A stretch of DNA of 64,000 nucleotides from Hepsetus odoe (lineage: Eukaryota > Chordata > Actinopteri > Characiformes > Hepsetidae), in the NCBI GenBank assembly GCA_017165825.1, contig CM029378.1, positions 14,012,908 through 14,076,907 of the forward strand, in the 5' to 3' direction. Below the pieces are notes generated by a model, which worked only from the letters and a program-made list of their open reading frames with translations, was not told the origin of the DNA and searched no databases. This document shows positions 45,801-54,010 of this stretch, in pieces. The position numbers and the translations under genes are program-made. Numbering within the stretch: position 1 is the stretch's first letter; each line of letters starts with the position of its first letter.

Positions 45801-48488
45801 GTGAGTGAGTGAGTGGGTAAATGAGTGAGTGAATGAATGAGTGATTGAATGAATGAGTCAATGAATGAATGGATGAATGAGTGAGTAAGTGAGTGAGTGA
45901 GTGAGTGAATTAATGAGTCAATGAATGAATGGATGAATGACTGAGTGAGTGAGTGAATGAATGAATGAGTGAATGACTGAGTGAGTGAGTGAATGAATGA
46001 ATGAGTGAATGAGTGAGTGAATTAAGTTATACATTTGTGTAGGCTGTGTAGTCTGACAGATTATTCTTCTAGGCATGTAGCAACAAAGCAGCAATTTCAC
46101 AATCACATCAGACTGTTAATGATGGCATGAGTTATGGCTGCACTCTTTCATGTATACTGTTTTCTTGATGCAATTTATTTGGACTTGGTTTGTTGTTTTC
46201 TAATGCTACTCACTGATGATGTTCAAAACTGAAATCAAAAGAGTTATGGAGTGCTAAAGCTGAAGAACTATGATTAATATTTTTGTCAAAACACGCAGAA
46301 AAATTATGTAATCATCCAGTAAAAAAAGAAAAAAGTCATTCCAAGCTGTAACTTGCACATTTCCTGATCCCAATTGAAAACAGCTAGAAAAACGTTACCT
46401 CTAGTGGAAGGAAATCAACAAGTGCTAATTTCAACCTAGGAATAAAAACCTCTGAATGCAATAATACAGTCAGTAAAAAAGTATTCAGTCAAAATATTTT
46501 AAAAAGTGCTTTAAAGTTCGGAAGCTAAACAGAAGCTCAAGGTTGTTGAACAATATTGAACAATCAAAATTTAGTTGCAAAAAAGTAAAAACTATTAATT
46601 AACTAATAACACTGTCATATTAACTATTACTTATATTACCACATTAGTATTTGAACTATTTTTGACATTTTGTTTTACTTTTATTAATGTGGTTACAGCA
46701 AAAAACATTCAGCAACAGCTAGTTACATGAATGCATGTTGCAAATGTCTTTCAGATATCTACTCAATTCAGTGAAAAATGAGTATACGCATCATGAGCTG
46801 CTTAATCTGACCCAGGTCACTCCCAGCATTCATAAGGTGAAAGGTGAAGAAATAGCCTGGAAAGGTCACCAGTCCATCAGGCCAGAAACACTCATACACA
46901 CAGTCACACCGAGGGGGCAGTTTTACATCTCCAGTCCACCTGACACGCAGGACTGTGGGAGGAATATCTTCTGCAGGGCATATCACTGCAAGAGGAAACC
47001 CACACAGAAACAGGGAGAACATGCAAACCTCACAAAGAAAGGACCCAGGCCCAGCTGGGAGTCTAACCCTGAGCCATCTCAGAGTGAGGCAATGCGCATA
47101 CAAAGAAACACCAAAACGATGAAATTCAGCTCAGAAGGAGCTTTTAAACATCAAAACTAAAAACGGATTGGAGTACAGCTATGCGGTGCTGCATGGTGCC
47201 ATCGTTTGAAAGGTCTTTTTGCAGAAATTCCAACATTTAAACTGGGGAACATTCTCAATTCTGATTTCTGTCTGAGTTGGCTGGAGTGCCTCTAAAATGA
47301 ATACTCTGTAAACATGGAAAATAAATCAAACGACCTAACCTTGTTCCGCTCTAATAGCCACTTGCTTCCTTTCTCATCTCTGTCCTTGGTGCTTAAGCGT
47401 GCACTGCCCCTCTGGCCTTCTCCATGGTGCTGACAAGCCTCTCTATCAATTGCTGTAATCTCAGGTCTGTTCTAATCATGAGCTGGGCCTGACTGACAAA
47501 CACACAGGGCGCTTGGACTGAATATCGATCAACCTGGGACCTGAGCTACGTCACACAGACAGTGAATGGACTCAGGATTAACGACTCTGAGACGGACAAT
47601 TCCTGCACAAAGAGAACCTTATTGAAAAACACCAAGGGGGGCGGGGGGTGGGGTCTTGGGGGGGGGCGTTCATCTGCATGGCATCTCTCAGTACCCACAT
47701 CATGCCACTGAAATGACTCATGTTTGGTGTAAACAGACTAAGGTAGGGAGGGGTTTTTTGGCTTCCATCTGAATTCTCACACACCCCCCAGTAGAAGGAG
47801 GAGCCCTCGCAGCCACACACACCACAGCCCCCCTGCGATCAGGGCTGTCAGTCAGCATTGATATTCAGCACACGCCTCCTCTAGCTCCCACACTCACCGG
47901 CGAGGCTTGCCCTCCAAGCAAAACGCTTGTGTGTTTGTGTCCTCCTCTGAGAGAGGGCAGGAAAATCACCTGATGGAAACAGGTATCACTTTATCACTTT
48001 CCATCAGAGGAGCAGAGGATGCAGGTTGATCAGGGCTAAAATTAAAGTTAAAGCAGCCTTCAGTTGTGATCAAATGAGGGAAAAAAGCAGGAATTGATTT
48101 AGGGCTGCTCCACTGGATCATAAAACAAGCCTGCAGAAAATAAAAATCTAGACTGTAGAAAAAGGACAGAAACTCTCTCTGTGCGATCAAACCCCAGCAC
48201 GACAAACAGGCGCACAGATTGACAGCAAAGAGTCCATTCAGCACAGTTTAATGGAAAAAAAAGTTAATTCAGCTCTGAACTGCAGGTAAAGATGCTCAGT
48301 GTTTTATATTTTTGTATTGACTCAGTTTACTGTTTCTTTAATGCATTTTCTTGTACTTGAAACCCTGAGTTAACCCATGAACTGAGCTGAACTTATCCTA
48401 ATTCTACCCAGGTGTTCAGGTGTCCCCTCAACACAGCGCAAACTCCAGCCCAGCCCAGCTCCCCTCCAGCAGCAGCTTCACTCACCAT
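33843..48488 (-). CDS. adgra1: Adhesion G protein-coupled receptor A1 (GPR123), 6 coding exons, 658 aa
   Basis: Exons: 48486-48488 (ATG only), 41091-41218, 39183-39306, 37018-37169, 35846-35941 and 33843-35316; phases agree and the total divides by three. The product starts MDLKRVLSFPPYPGDYLHP and has seven hydrophobic segments near 18-41, 53-74, 83-106, 137-158, 180-202, 265-283 and 290-312. C83 (top of TM3) and C169 in the ECL2 sequence YCWMAWEPS are placed for the usual disulfide. No GAIN domain, GPS or leucine-rich repeats precede TM1, as in mammalian ADGRA1 and unlike ADGRA2/3. Segments such as SQGHFLDMIFSCLYGAF and the C-terminus TGNIRTGPWKNETTV match ADGRA1 specifically; ETTV is a PDZ-binding end. 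Mammalian ADGRA1 is an orphan receptor of brain synapses. Oddities: a His/Cys-rich intracellular loop 3 (residues 229-244) and a tail with repeated HLD units. Exon 1 is the least certain part; the five others are firm. Teleosts may have a second paralogue. Confidence 0.93.
36500..36800 (+). mobile_element. Tc1-like transposase fragment in adgra1 intron 4
   Basis: Lies between adgra1 exons 37018-37169 and 35846-35941. Landmarks: TGGGTAGGAGCAGCTCC, GGAATGCAGTGGTTAGTGGC, GTGCATCACAGCTTGCTGTG and AAGCTGCATATCCGCCG, in the order known from a common fish Tc1-like family. The fragment at 50985-51445 overlaps it in part. No open frame. Confidence 0.55.
37600..37765 (+). mobile_element. SINE, family B
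   Basis: CAGAGACTAGGCCC and GGTCTTGGGTCTGAAACTC stand where the A and B boxes belong, followed by GGTTGCCCTGAGATACCCTT and GAGCAAGGTACC. This is the reverse-orientation partner of the copy at 53436-53645, which confirms the family. Confidence 0.6.
37801..37980 (-). mobile_element. tRNA-derived SINE, family A (reverse copy)
   Basis: Starts with the tail (GCATTTAGTAGACGCTCTTA TCCAGAGTGAC) and ends with the tRNA-like head: on the minus strand a B box GGTTCGAATCCCACC and an A-box-like CTAGTGGTAGGGG. Head-to-head with the family B SINE just to its left, inside the adgra1 intron. Confidence 0.75.
38446..38700 (+). mobile_element. Degraded SINE-like stretch
   Basis: ATAGTGGATAACACCTCTGC resembles an A box, and GAGCAAGAAACGGTCCCCGACAC followed by GCTCCCTGG resembles the tail part of family B SINEs. 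Decayed; low certainty. Confidence 0.35.
45507..46022 (+). repeat. Tetranucleotide minisatellite (GAAT/GAGT) with higher-order units
   Basis: About 515 bases of GAAT, GAGT, GTGA and GGAT units in register. The marker GTCAATGAATGAATGG recurs at 45521, 45569, 45641, 45709, 45777, 45857 and 45917, so the array also has a longer unit of 48-80 bases, always a multiple of four. Probably very variable in length between individuals. Confidence 0.95.
46838..47103 (-). mobile_element. tRNA-like SINE, family C (reverse copy)
   Basis: On the minus strand it reads B-box-like GGGTTAGACTCCCAGCTGGG, then GTTTGCATGTTCTCCCTGTT, GTGGGTTTCCTCTTGCAG and GACTGGTGACCTTTCCAGGC, in the order of the copies at 24.7 and 57.9 kb. 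Confidence 0.7.
47636..47668 (+). repeat. G-rich run, possible G-quadruplex
   Basis: Four or more G-runs of 4-9 bases with loops of 1-4 bases (GGGGGGCGGGGGGTGGGG then TCTT and nine G). About 0.8 kb downstream of adgra1 exon 1 in the sense of transcription, within intron 1. Confidence 0.65.
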
Positions 48489-48928
48489 CAGCTCTGCGAG
48501 GTGTGGCTCCAGCTTCACTGCAGGGGTGTGTGCGCTGGCTCGCGCACGGGCAGCGGGAGGCCGCGCGGCACGTGCTGTGAGAGCGGTCCGGCACGCGCCG
48601 CCGCGTCCATCACCCGCGGGAGGAGGGGAGGAGTCCGGCCCGGAGGAGCGCGCGAGCCTCGTCTTCAGATCATCAATAACAGGAGATCCGAGCTGCTCAG
48701 ATAAAGAAGAGGCTGCGGAGTCACGCGCTGGGCGAGAGGTGGGTCTGAGGTTTTTGGGGGTGAAAATTGAAAAGCGGGAGAGGAGAAAGGAGGGAGAAAA
48801 GACGAGAGATGACGTCCTGATGACGACAAGAGGGTGAAAATCGTGTACACTGAAAAAAGAATAGTGGGGAAAATGCTAGAAACAGATTTACACCAGCGTT
48901 TTCACAACCAGAGGTTAGTCATAGTGGA

Positions 48929-48942
48929 GTGTGTGTGTGTGT

Positions 48943-48973
<31 letters not shown>

Positions 48974-48976
48974 TGA

Positions 48977-49028
<52 letters not shown>

Positions 49029-49072
49029 GAGAGAGTGTGTGAGAGAGAGAGAGAGTGTGTGTGAGAGAGAGA

Positions 49073-49123
<51 letters not shown>

Positions 49124-49147
49124 TGTGTGTGTGTGTGAGAGAGAGAG
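48929..49147 (+). repeat. Compound (GT)n/(GA)n microsatellite
   Basis: About 219 bases of alternating GT and GA blocks, five or six switches. Open frames of Ser/Leu or Arg/Glu repeats on both strands are artefacts of this sequence. Sits inside the likely adgra1 promoter region. Confidence 0.95.
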
Positions 49148-49175
49148 TAATCCAAGCCAACACCCCAATGCAAAA

Positions 49176-49208
49176 GCGCGCGCGCGCATACACACACACA
49201 CACACACA
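49176..49208 (+). repeat. Alternating (CG)n(CA)n tract, potential Z-DNA
   Basis: GCGCGCGCGCATA followed by (CA)9: 33 bases of nearly perfect purine-pyrimidine alternation directly beside the GT/GA array. Confidence 0.85.
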
Positions 49209-49561
49209 GGCTGCTGTTGGAAAGTGTATCTCAGGCAGCTCTCTGAGCGTCTCTGGGCCCGGCTGTTCCCTCTGATCACTCTTACCTACACGAACCAGAG
49301 CAACTGGTGTGGAAAGGCTTCTCCTCCACATCCCTCCTCCGGGAGACTGAACGGCTATGAAGGGAAGATAAACATCTCCATCCCTCAATGATGGACCAAC
49401 AACGAGGCTCACCGGAAGGCTTGCTGTGAAAGTCAGCTCTTAAAATAAAAAAATAACATACAGATCTTTAAAACCTTCAAAACCCAAGCACTGAGTCGCT
49501 GATTCGCTCCCTCTCGGCAAAGCGATTGATAAGTTTCCGCTTGAGCGTGGGCGATACCAAA

Positions 49562-49590
49562 AGGCGGAGGGGGGGCGGGGGGGCGGCCCT
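49562..49590 (+). repeat. G-rich run, possible G-quadruplex, at the adgra1 promoter
   Basis: GGCGGAGGGGGGGCGGGGGG followed by GCGG: G-runs with one-base loops. A similar run, GGAGGGGTGGGGGGCGGGGG, lies at 49719-49738. Confidence 0.6.
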
Positions 49591-49945
49591 GCCGCAGAGG
49601 TGGAAGTGGTTCTTACCGCGAGCGCTGGAGGGCAGATCATCGCTGCAGCACTGATTTAAAGAGACAAGCTACCAGGTTTTAGCCTTTACATACGGCCTAG
49701 TCGGGGGAATCTCATCAGGAGGGGTGGGGGGCGGGGGTCTCCCCATTACTGCTGCTGTGGAAAAAGCTACGGTGAAAATGGTTCAGCCTGCATTGCCCTA
49801 TACTGATCAGTGGGCGTGTGGTGTGTAGAGGGAAGAGACAGAGAGAGGAACTGGGCTAAATGTCTGTAAACACTGGCATCCTGCTGTAAATAGTTTATTA
49901 TCTCAGCCATAGAAATACATGGCATATAAATTCATTTTCCTCGTT

Positions 49946-49969
49946 CATATATATATATATATATATATA
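49946..49969. repeat. (AT)n microsatellite
   Basis: About 11 AT units without interruption. Confidence 0.9.
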
Positions 49970-50275
49970 CCAATATTCAGATGTTCTCACAGCTCACAAT
50001 GTCCACTCCAGCACCTTGCCTCTACTAGTGGACATTTGTGAAATAATATGTTGTTAGCAGCATATTTGGTCTCCCACCAATGTTAACTTGGATACAGCCT
50101 TGGTTTATGTACAGCCTGCTCACATAGTAGGTGATGTCCTATAATTATCCAATGTAGGGATGAAATATTTAACTAAAAACCATTAGGCTACTCTGCTTCT
50201 TCAACAAGCCATGTTGCTCTCCATAGAATGTAGACTGAACCATCACGTCTGGAAAATTACATGAATCGCTCTGTT

Positions 50276-50410
50276 CTTCTTTTTCTTTCGGCTGCTCCCG
50301 TTTAGGGGTCGCCACAGCGGATCAACCGTCTCCATTTCTTCCGGTCCTCTGCAACTTCCACCATCAAACCAACCACCAGCATGTCCTCTCTCACCACGTC
50401 CATGAATTGC
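50276..50410 (-). mobile_element. 3' end fragment of the RTE-like LINE
   Basis: TTTCGGCTGCTCCCGTTTAG and GGGTCGCCACAGCGGATCA, then CCATTTCTTCC and ATGTCCTCTCTCACCACGTC, match the 3' end of the LINE at 28617-28760 (GGTCCCATTTAGGGGTTGCC and following). Same orientation; only about 135 bases remain, a typical 5' truncation. Confidence 0.75.
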
Positions 50411-50885
50411 CCTGTTAACATATAATATTTGAACCAAAAATAAGCCCCTTATAATTACTGAATTTAGCTACATTTCTGACAAAGGTTGAACAGGCTTCCT
50501 TGTTTAATCTCCATAGAAAACCCTTGCCAACAGAATAGGATGCTGTGAAACAAATGGCAATGAGTGGACAAAGTCACCAAGTGTGGGTGTAAAGGCCAGC
50601 ACTGGACTGTGAAGGAGTGGATATGTTTTCTCTGAAGTGTCAACAAATACCTGAATCCAGGACAAACCATCCATCATCAGTACCAGGTCTGCCTCTGGCT
50701 AAATTCAACCAAACAGCAATGTCCCAACATCTTCTGAAGAGCTTGAAGCCTTCAATGATTATAGAGAAAAGGAGAAATAAACTAAAATGCCATTGATTTC
50801 AAAAGAAACAAGGAGAGGTCTGCAAACCTGAACAAATTAGCTTTAATTAGTTAAATTTAATTAACTTTTGACAGGTGAAATAATT

Positions 50886-50906
50886 TTTTTTTTTTTTTTT
50901 TTTTTT
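50886..50906 (+). repeat. T-run
   Basis: About 21 T in a row. Confidence 0.9.
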
Positions 50907-50984
50907 ACATTGGCACCTCTCAAAAAATTATTGAACTTGGTTTGTTCAAAGCAAGAAAAAATATTAAAGTTTAAGTGTGTGAGG

Positions 50985-51445
50985 GACTTTAACAAGGACC
51001 AAAAAAGGTCCAAGGATGGAAAACTGGTGGACCACCAACAAAGGCACAGGCCCTAAGGGCTCACTGATGCATGTGGGAAGTGAAGGCCTTCCTAACTTGT
51101 CTGATACCACAGAAGAACTGCTGCATATCTTAGTGTGTGTGGGGCTGCATAGCTGTAAACCATTCAGAGCACCCATGTTGAACCCTGTCCATAGCCAAAT
51201 ACCTACAATGAGCATGTGAGCAGCAGAACTGGGCCATGGCGCAATGGAAGAAGGTGTCCTGGTCTGATGAATAACATTGTTTTACATCGTGTGGGCAACC
51301 AGGTGCATGAAGCACCTACCTGCAAAAGAGATGGCCCTATTAAACACAATGGGATCATGGAAGGCTGGTGGATTAAGTGTGATGATCTGGGCTATGTTCT
51401 GCTTGGAAAACTGGGTGGTTTTAATGTTATGGATGATTGATATAT
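50985..51445 (+). mobile_element. Tc1-like transposase fragment
   Basis: Landmarks in order: ACTGGTGGACCACCAACAAA, GGGGCTGCATAGCTGTAAAC, GAACTGGGCCATGGCGCAAT then GGAAGAAGGTGTCCTGGTC, and an inverted end GGTTTTAATGTTATGGATGA. Frames are broken throughout. Same family as 36500-36800. Confidence 0.65.
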
Positions 51446-52084
51446 AGAACGGACCCTATTTCAAAAAGCCTCCAACCCCTTTCATATACACCCTTTTGTA
51501 TGCAGTATAAAACAAAATTGAGTCCCATCCGTTGTGTCCTCTTTGGGAGTTCTGAAAACTGGGAAGTTTTGTGCTGCAGGTTTTTGTTGCATGATTAAAG
51601 CCCAGGCTGCTAATGATTTACCTGTCTTATCAGCTGTAGAACAGCTGCAGATTTAATTCAACACATTGGCTTTTTTTTTTCAGAAGCCCTTCTATTGTTT
51701 TTTTTTTTCTTTTCTGCAGACTCATTATATTCAGTTACAGTACAATGCCACTCAATATGGTTATATTAGCATGCTAATTGAAATTTAAAAAATGTTATTG
51801 CCCTGGAGAATGCTGGAAGGTCCCTGATCCGGCCGTTGTCTGCGTTAAAAGCGTAACTAGTCGAGCGTAATTAAACCCTGCAACTTGGTTTCCATGCCAA
51901 CTGACTGCCTCCCCCTTAACTGTTTCAATTTAAGCTTAGATGAGATGCTTCCTCCCAGGAAAATTAAATGAAAGTGGGATTCATTACAATATACAAAGAT
52001 TATATAAATTGACCACTAATTTTCATGGGCCATATCACAGCAAAATGCTTGCTTTTGGTTAAAAAGACTTTCTTGATACATACA

Positions 52085-52212
52085 CCACCACCACTGGGTT
52101 CCTGAGCAAGCTTATTAACCCTGAGTTGTTCAAAGTAGACTGTCAATGTAATTAGAAAAATGGAAGTCGCTCTGGACAAGAGTATGTGCTAAATGCTGTA
52201 AATGTAAATGTA
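52085..52212 (+). mobile_element. SINE family A, 5'-truncated
   Basis: Lacks the tRNA-like head; starts in the body (GGGTTCCTGAGCAAGC) and keeps the tail GGAAGTCGCTCTGGACAAGA then GTATGTGCTAAATGCTGTAA. Confidence 0.65.
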
Positions 52213-53225
52213 GAAGCAAGAAAAGAGGATAGAAACACAAAAAAGACATTCAGCTGCTTCAAATTCAGCACCAGTTGCTGACTCACATGCACAATAAATA
52301 TATAAAATTTTAAATATACTAATAGAAAAACAACAGAATAGGGCACTCTAGAACCATTGCACATGAGCTAGAGGTTACTATGCCCATTGCCAAGCATAGG
52401 ATGGAGGGTCAGGTAAAGCCTTCAATACTGGACTATCCAGCAGTAGAACAAGGTATTCATGGAGCGGCATTTTGGATGGGTTGCAGTCACATTTGAGATG
52501 CAGATCTTTCAACATCAGCACTTGATTTCAGTAACACACCTCTGACTGAATACAAACAAATCCTCACAACAACACAACATATAAAGTTCTCTCTGAGTTA
52601 CAGAGGCTGCTATGGGAAAAGAGAAACAGCCTCTTATAATGCCTTTAATTTTATGATGAAATAGTGGATGAGCTGGTAATATTTGAGGGCATTTCATGTA
52701 ACAAAGCGTGCTGTCCAGATGTAATTTAACACTCTTAATAAATATGACTGCAAATGCACTTGAATTACACTAGACAGTCTGATTTGATTTCAAATACAGT
52801 GATCTCTGCGCTTTTCACTTTCCAGCAATAAGGCTTCTGCAAGACACGTATTTACTATACACAGCAAATTCTGAGGCGGCTGTGGTGCTGGTTCAGCTTT
52901 TTCCAGATTAGGGCTTTAAATAGTTACCTATCTGGGGACAATGCAGGCACATATAGAAACAGAAGAAGTTCATTCATCAATGTCTCAGAGATAACATACA
53001 GAGAAGCTAAGTATAAATCTTAAAATGTGGGACTAAGACAGAATTATGATTTAAAATAGCAGACATTTATGAATGAGAAAGAAAAAGATTTTCTTAAAAT
53101 AAAAGAAACATAAAGATAAAAGAAATTTTATTCTACTGTGCAACCACTAGGGAATGGGATTTAAAATAACATCTCATACTGTGAACCACACTGTTCACTT
53201 ACAGATCACAGTCCTGAACCATATA

Positions 53226-54010
53226 CTGTACTGTGCAAAAGTTTTAAGCAGGTGTGGAAAAAATGCTGTAAACAAAGAATGGTCTCAGAAATGGAAGTGT
53301 TAATCATTTATTTTCATCAATCAACAAAATGCAGTGAATGAACAAAAGAGAAATCTAAATCAAATTAATATTTGGTGTGACCACCCTTTGCCTTCAAAAC
53401 AGCATCAATTCTTCTAGGTACACTTGAACACAGTTTAAGTGAAAAAAGTGAAAGTGACTACCCTTGTCATTGCGAGGTCACGGCACAGCACACAGTGGGC
53501 AGCTATTGAAAGTGCCCAGGGAGCAGTGATGGGGACAGTACCTTGCTCAAGGGTACCTCAGGGCAACCTATTGGGAAGGGGTTTGAACCCCCGATCCTCC
53601 GATCATGCGGCTAACGCCCTAACCGCTAGGCCACCGCTGCCCCTATTTTTGAAGGAACACCCCTGTTTTTGAAGGAACTCGGCTGGTCGGTTCTTCCAAA
53701 CATGATTGTGTTTCAACCTCCGTGTGACATTGATGATCATCAGCACCTGTTTGGTAAAACTGGTTGATCAGACACCGACTATAATCCTACACAATCCCTG
53801 ACTTTGTGCAAGTGTACCTAGAAGAACTGATGCCTATTTGAAAGCAAAAGGTAGTAACACCAAATATTGATTTGATTTAGATTTGTCTTTTGTTCGCTCA
53901 CTTTGCGTTTTGTAAATGGATAGAAATAAACAATCATTATTGATATTTCTGAAAGCATTCTGTGTTTACTGCATTTTTTCACACCTGCCTAAAACTTTTG
54001 CACAGTGCTG
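53226..54010 (-). mobile_element. Tc1-like element (second copy) interrupted by a SINE
   Basis: Same ends as the element at 16099-16659: left CTGTACTGTGCAAAAGTTTT, right in reverse CAGCACTGTGCAAAAGTTTT, each next to a TA. The part GGTGTGACCACCCTTTGCCT again encodes, in reverse, the end of a Tc1 transposase (AKGGHTK). It is cut by a family B SINE at 53436-53645. Confidence 0.8.
53436..53645 (-). mobile_element. SINE family B inserted in the Tc1-like element
   Basis: On the minus strand: GGGGCAGCGGTGGCCTAGCG then GTTAGGGCGTTAGCC (A-box region), GGATCGGGGGTTCAAACCCC (B box), GGTTGCCCTGAGGTACCCTT, and a tail of CACTTTCAC. The border sequence TTTTTGAAGGAAC occurs twice just right of the insertion, a small extra duplication. 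Confidence 0.75.

Larger units (their letters stand above)
41219..48485 (-). other. Large intron 1 of adgra1
   Basis: 7.3 kb between the ATG-only first exon and the TM1 exon. Contains a GAATGA/GAGT minisatellite (45507-46022), a family C SINE (46838-47103) and a very G-rich run (47636-47668). Between 41.3 and 45.4 kb I see no repeat or gene apart from a (CCAT)n run at 42840-42863 and an in-phase open stretch at 43303-43552 discussed in the findings. Confidence 0.6.
48486..49640 (-). promoter_or_regulatory. GC-rich promoter / first-exon region of adgra1
   Basis: Between about 48530 and 48670 the sequence is dense in CpG (CGCGCACGGGCAGCGGG, GCCGCCGCGTCC), which is rare elsewhere in the window, and has no TATA box. 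Splice donors on the minus strand occur at 48485 (ATG/GTGAGTG), 49290 (TAG/GTAAGAG) and about 49616 (GCG/GTAAGAA), so several alternative 5' exons are possible. The first joins in frame to the TM1 exon. Between the CpG-dense parts lies a GT/GA microsatellite (48929-49147). Confidence 0.5.

Noticed and set aside
46735..47160. 141-codon plus-strand open frame
   Set aside because: It runs through a reverse-oriented SINE.
48915..49412. Long open frames of Ser/Leu/His or Arg/Glu repeats on both strands
   Set aside because: They are translations of the GT/GA microsatellite at 48929-49147; composition alone explains them.
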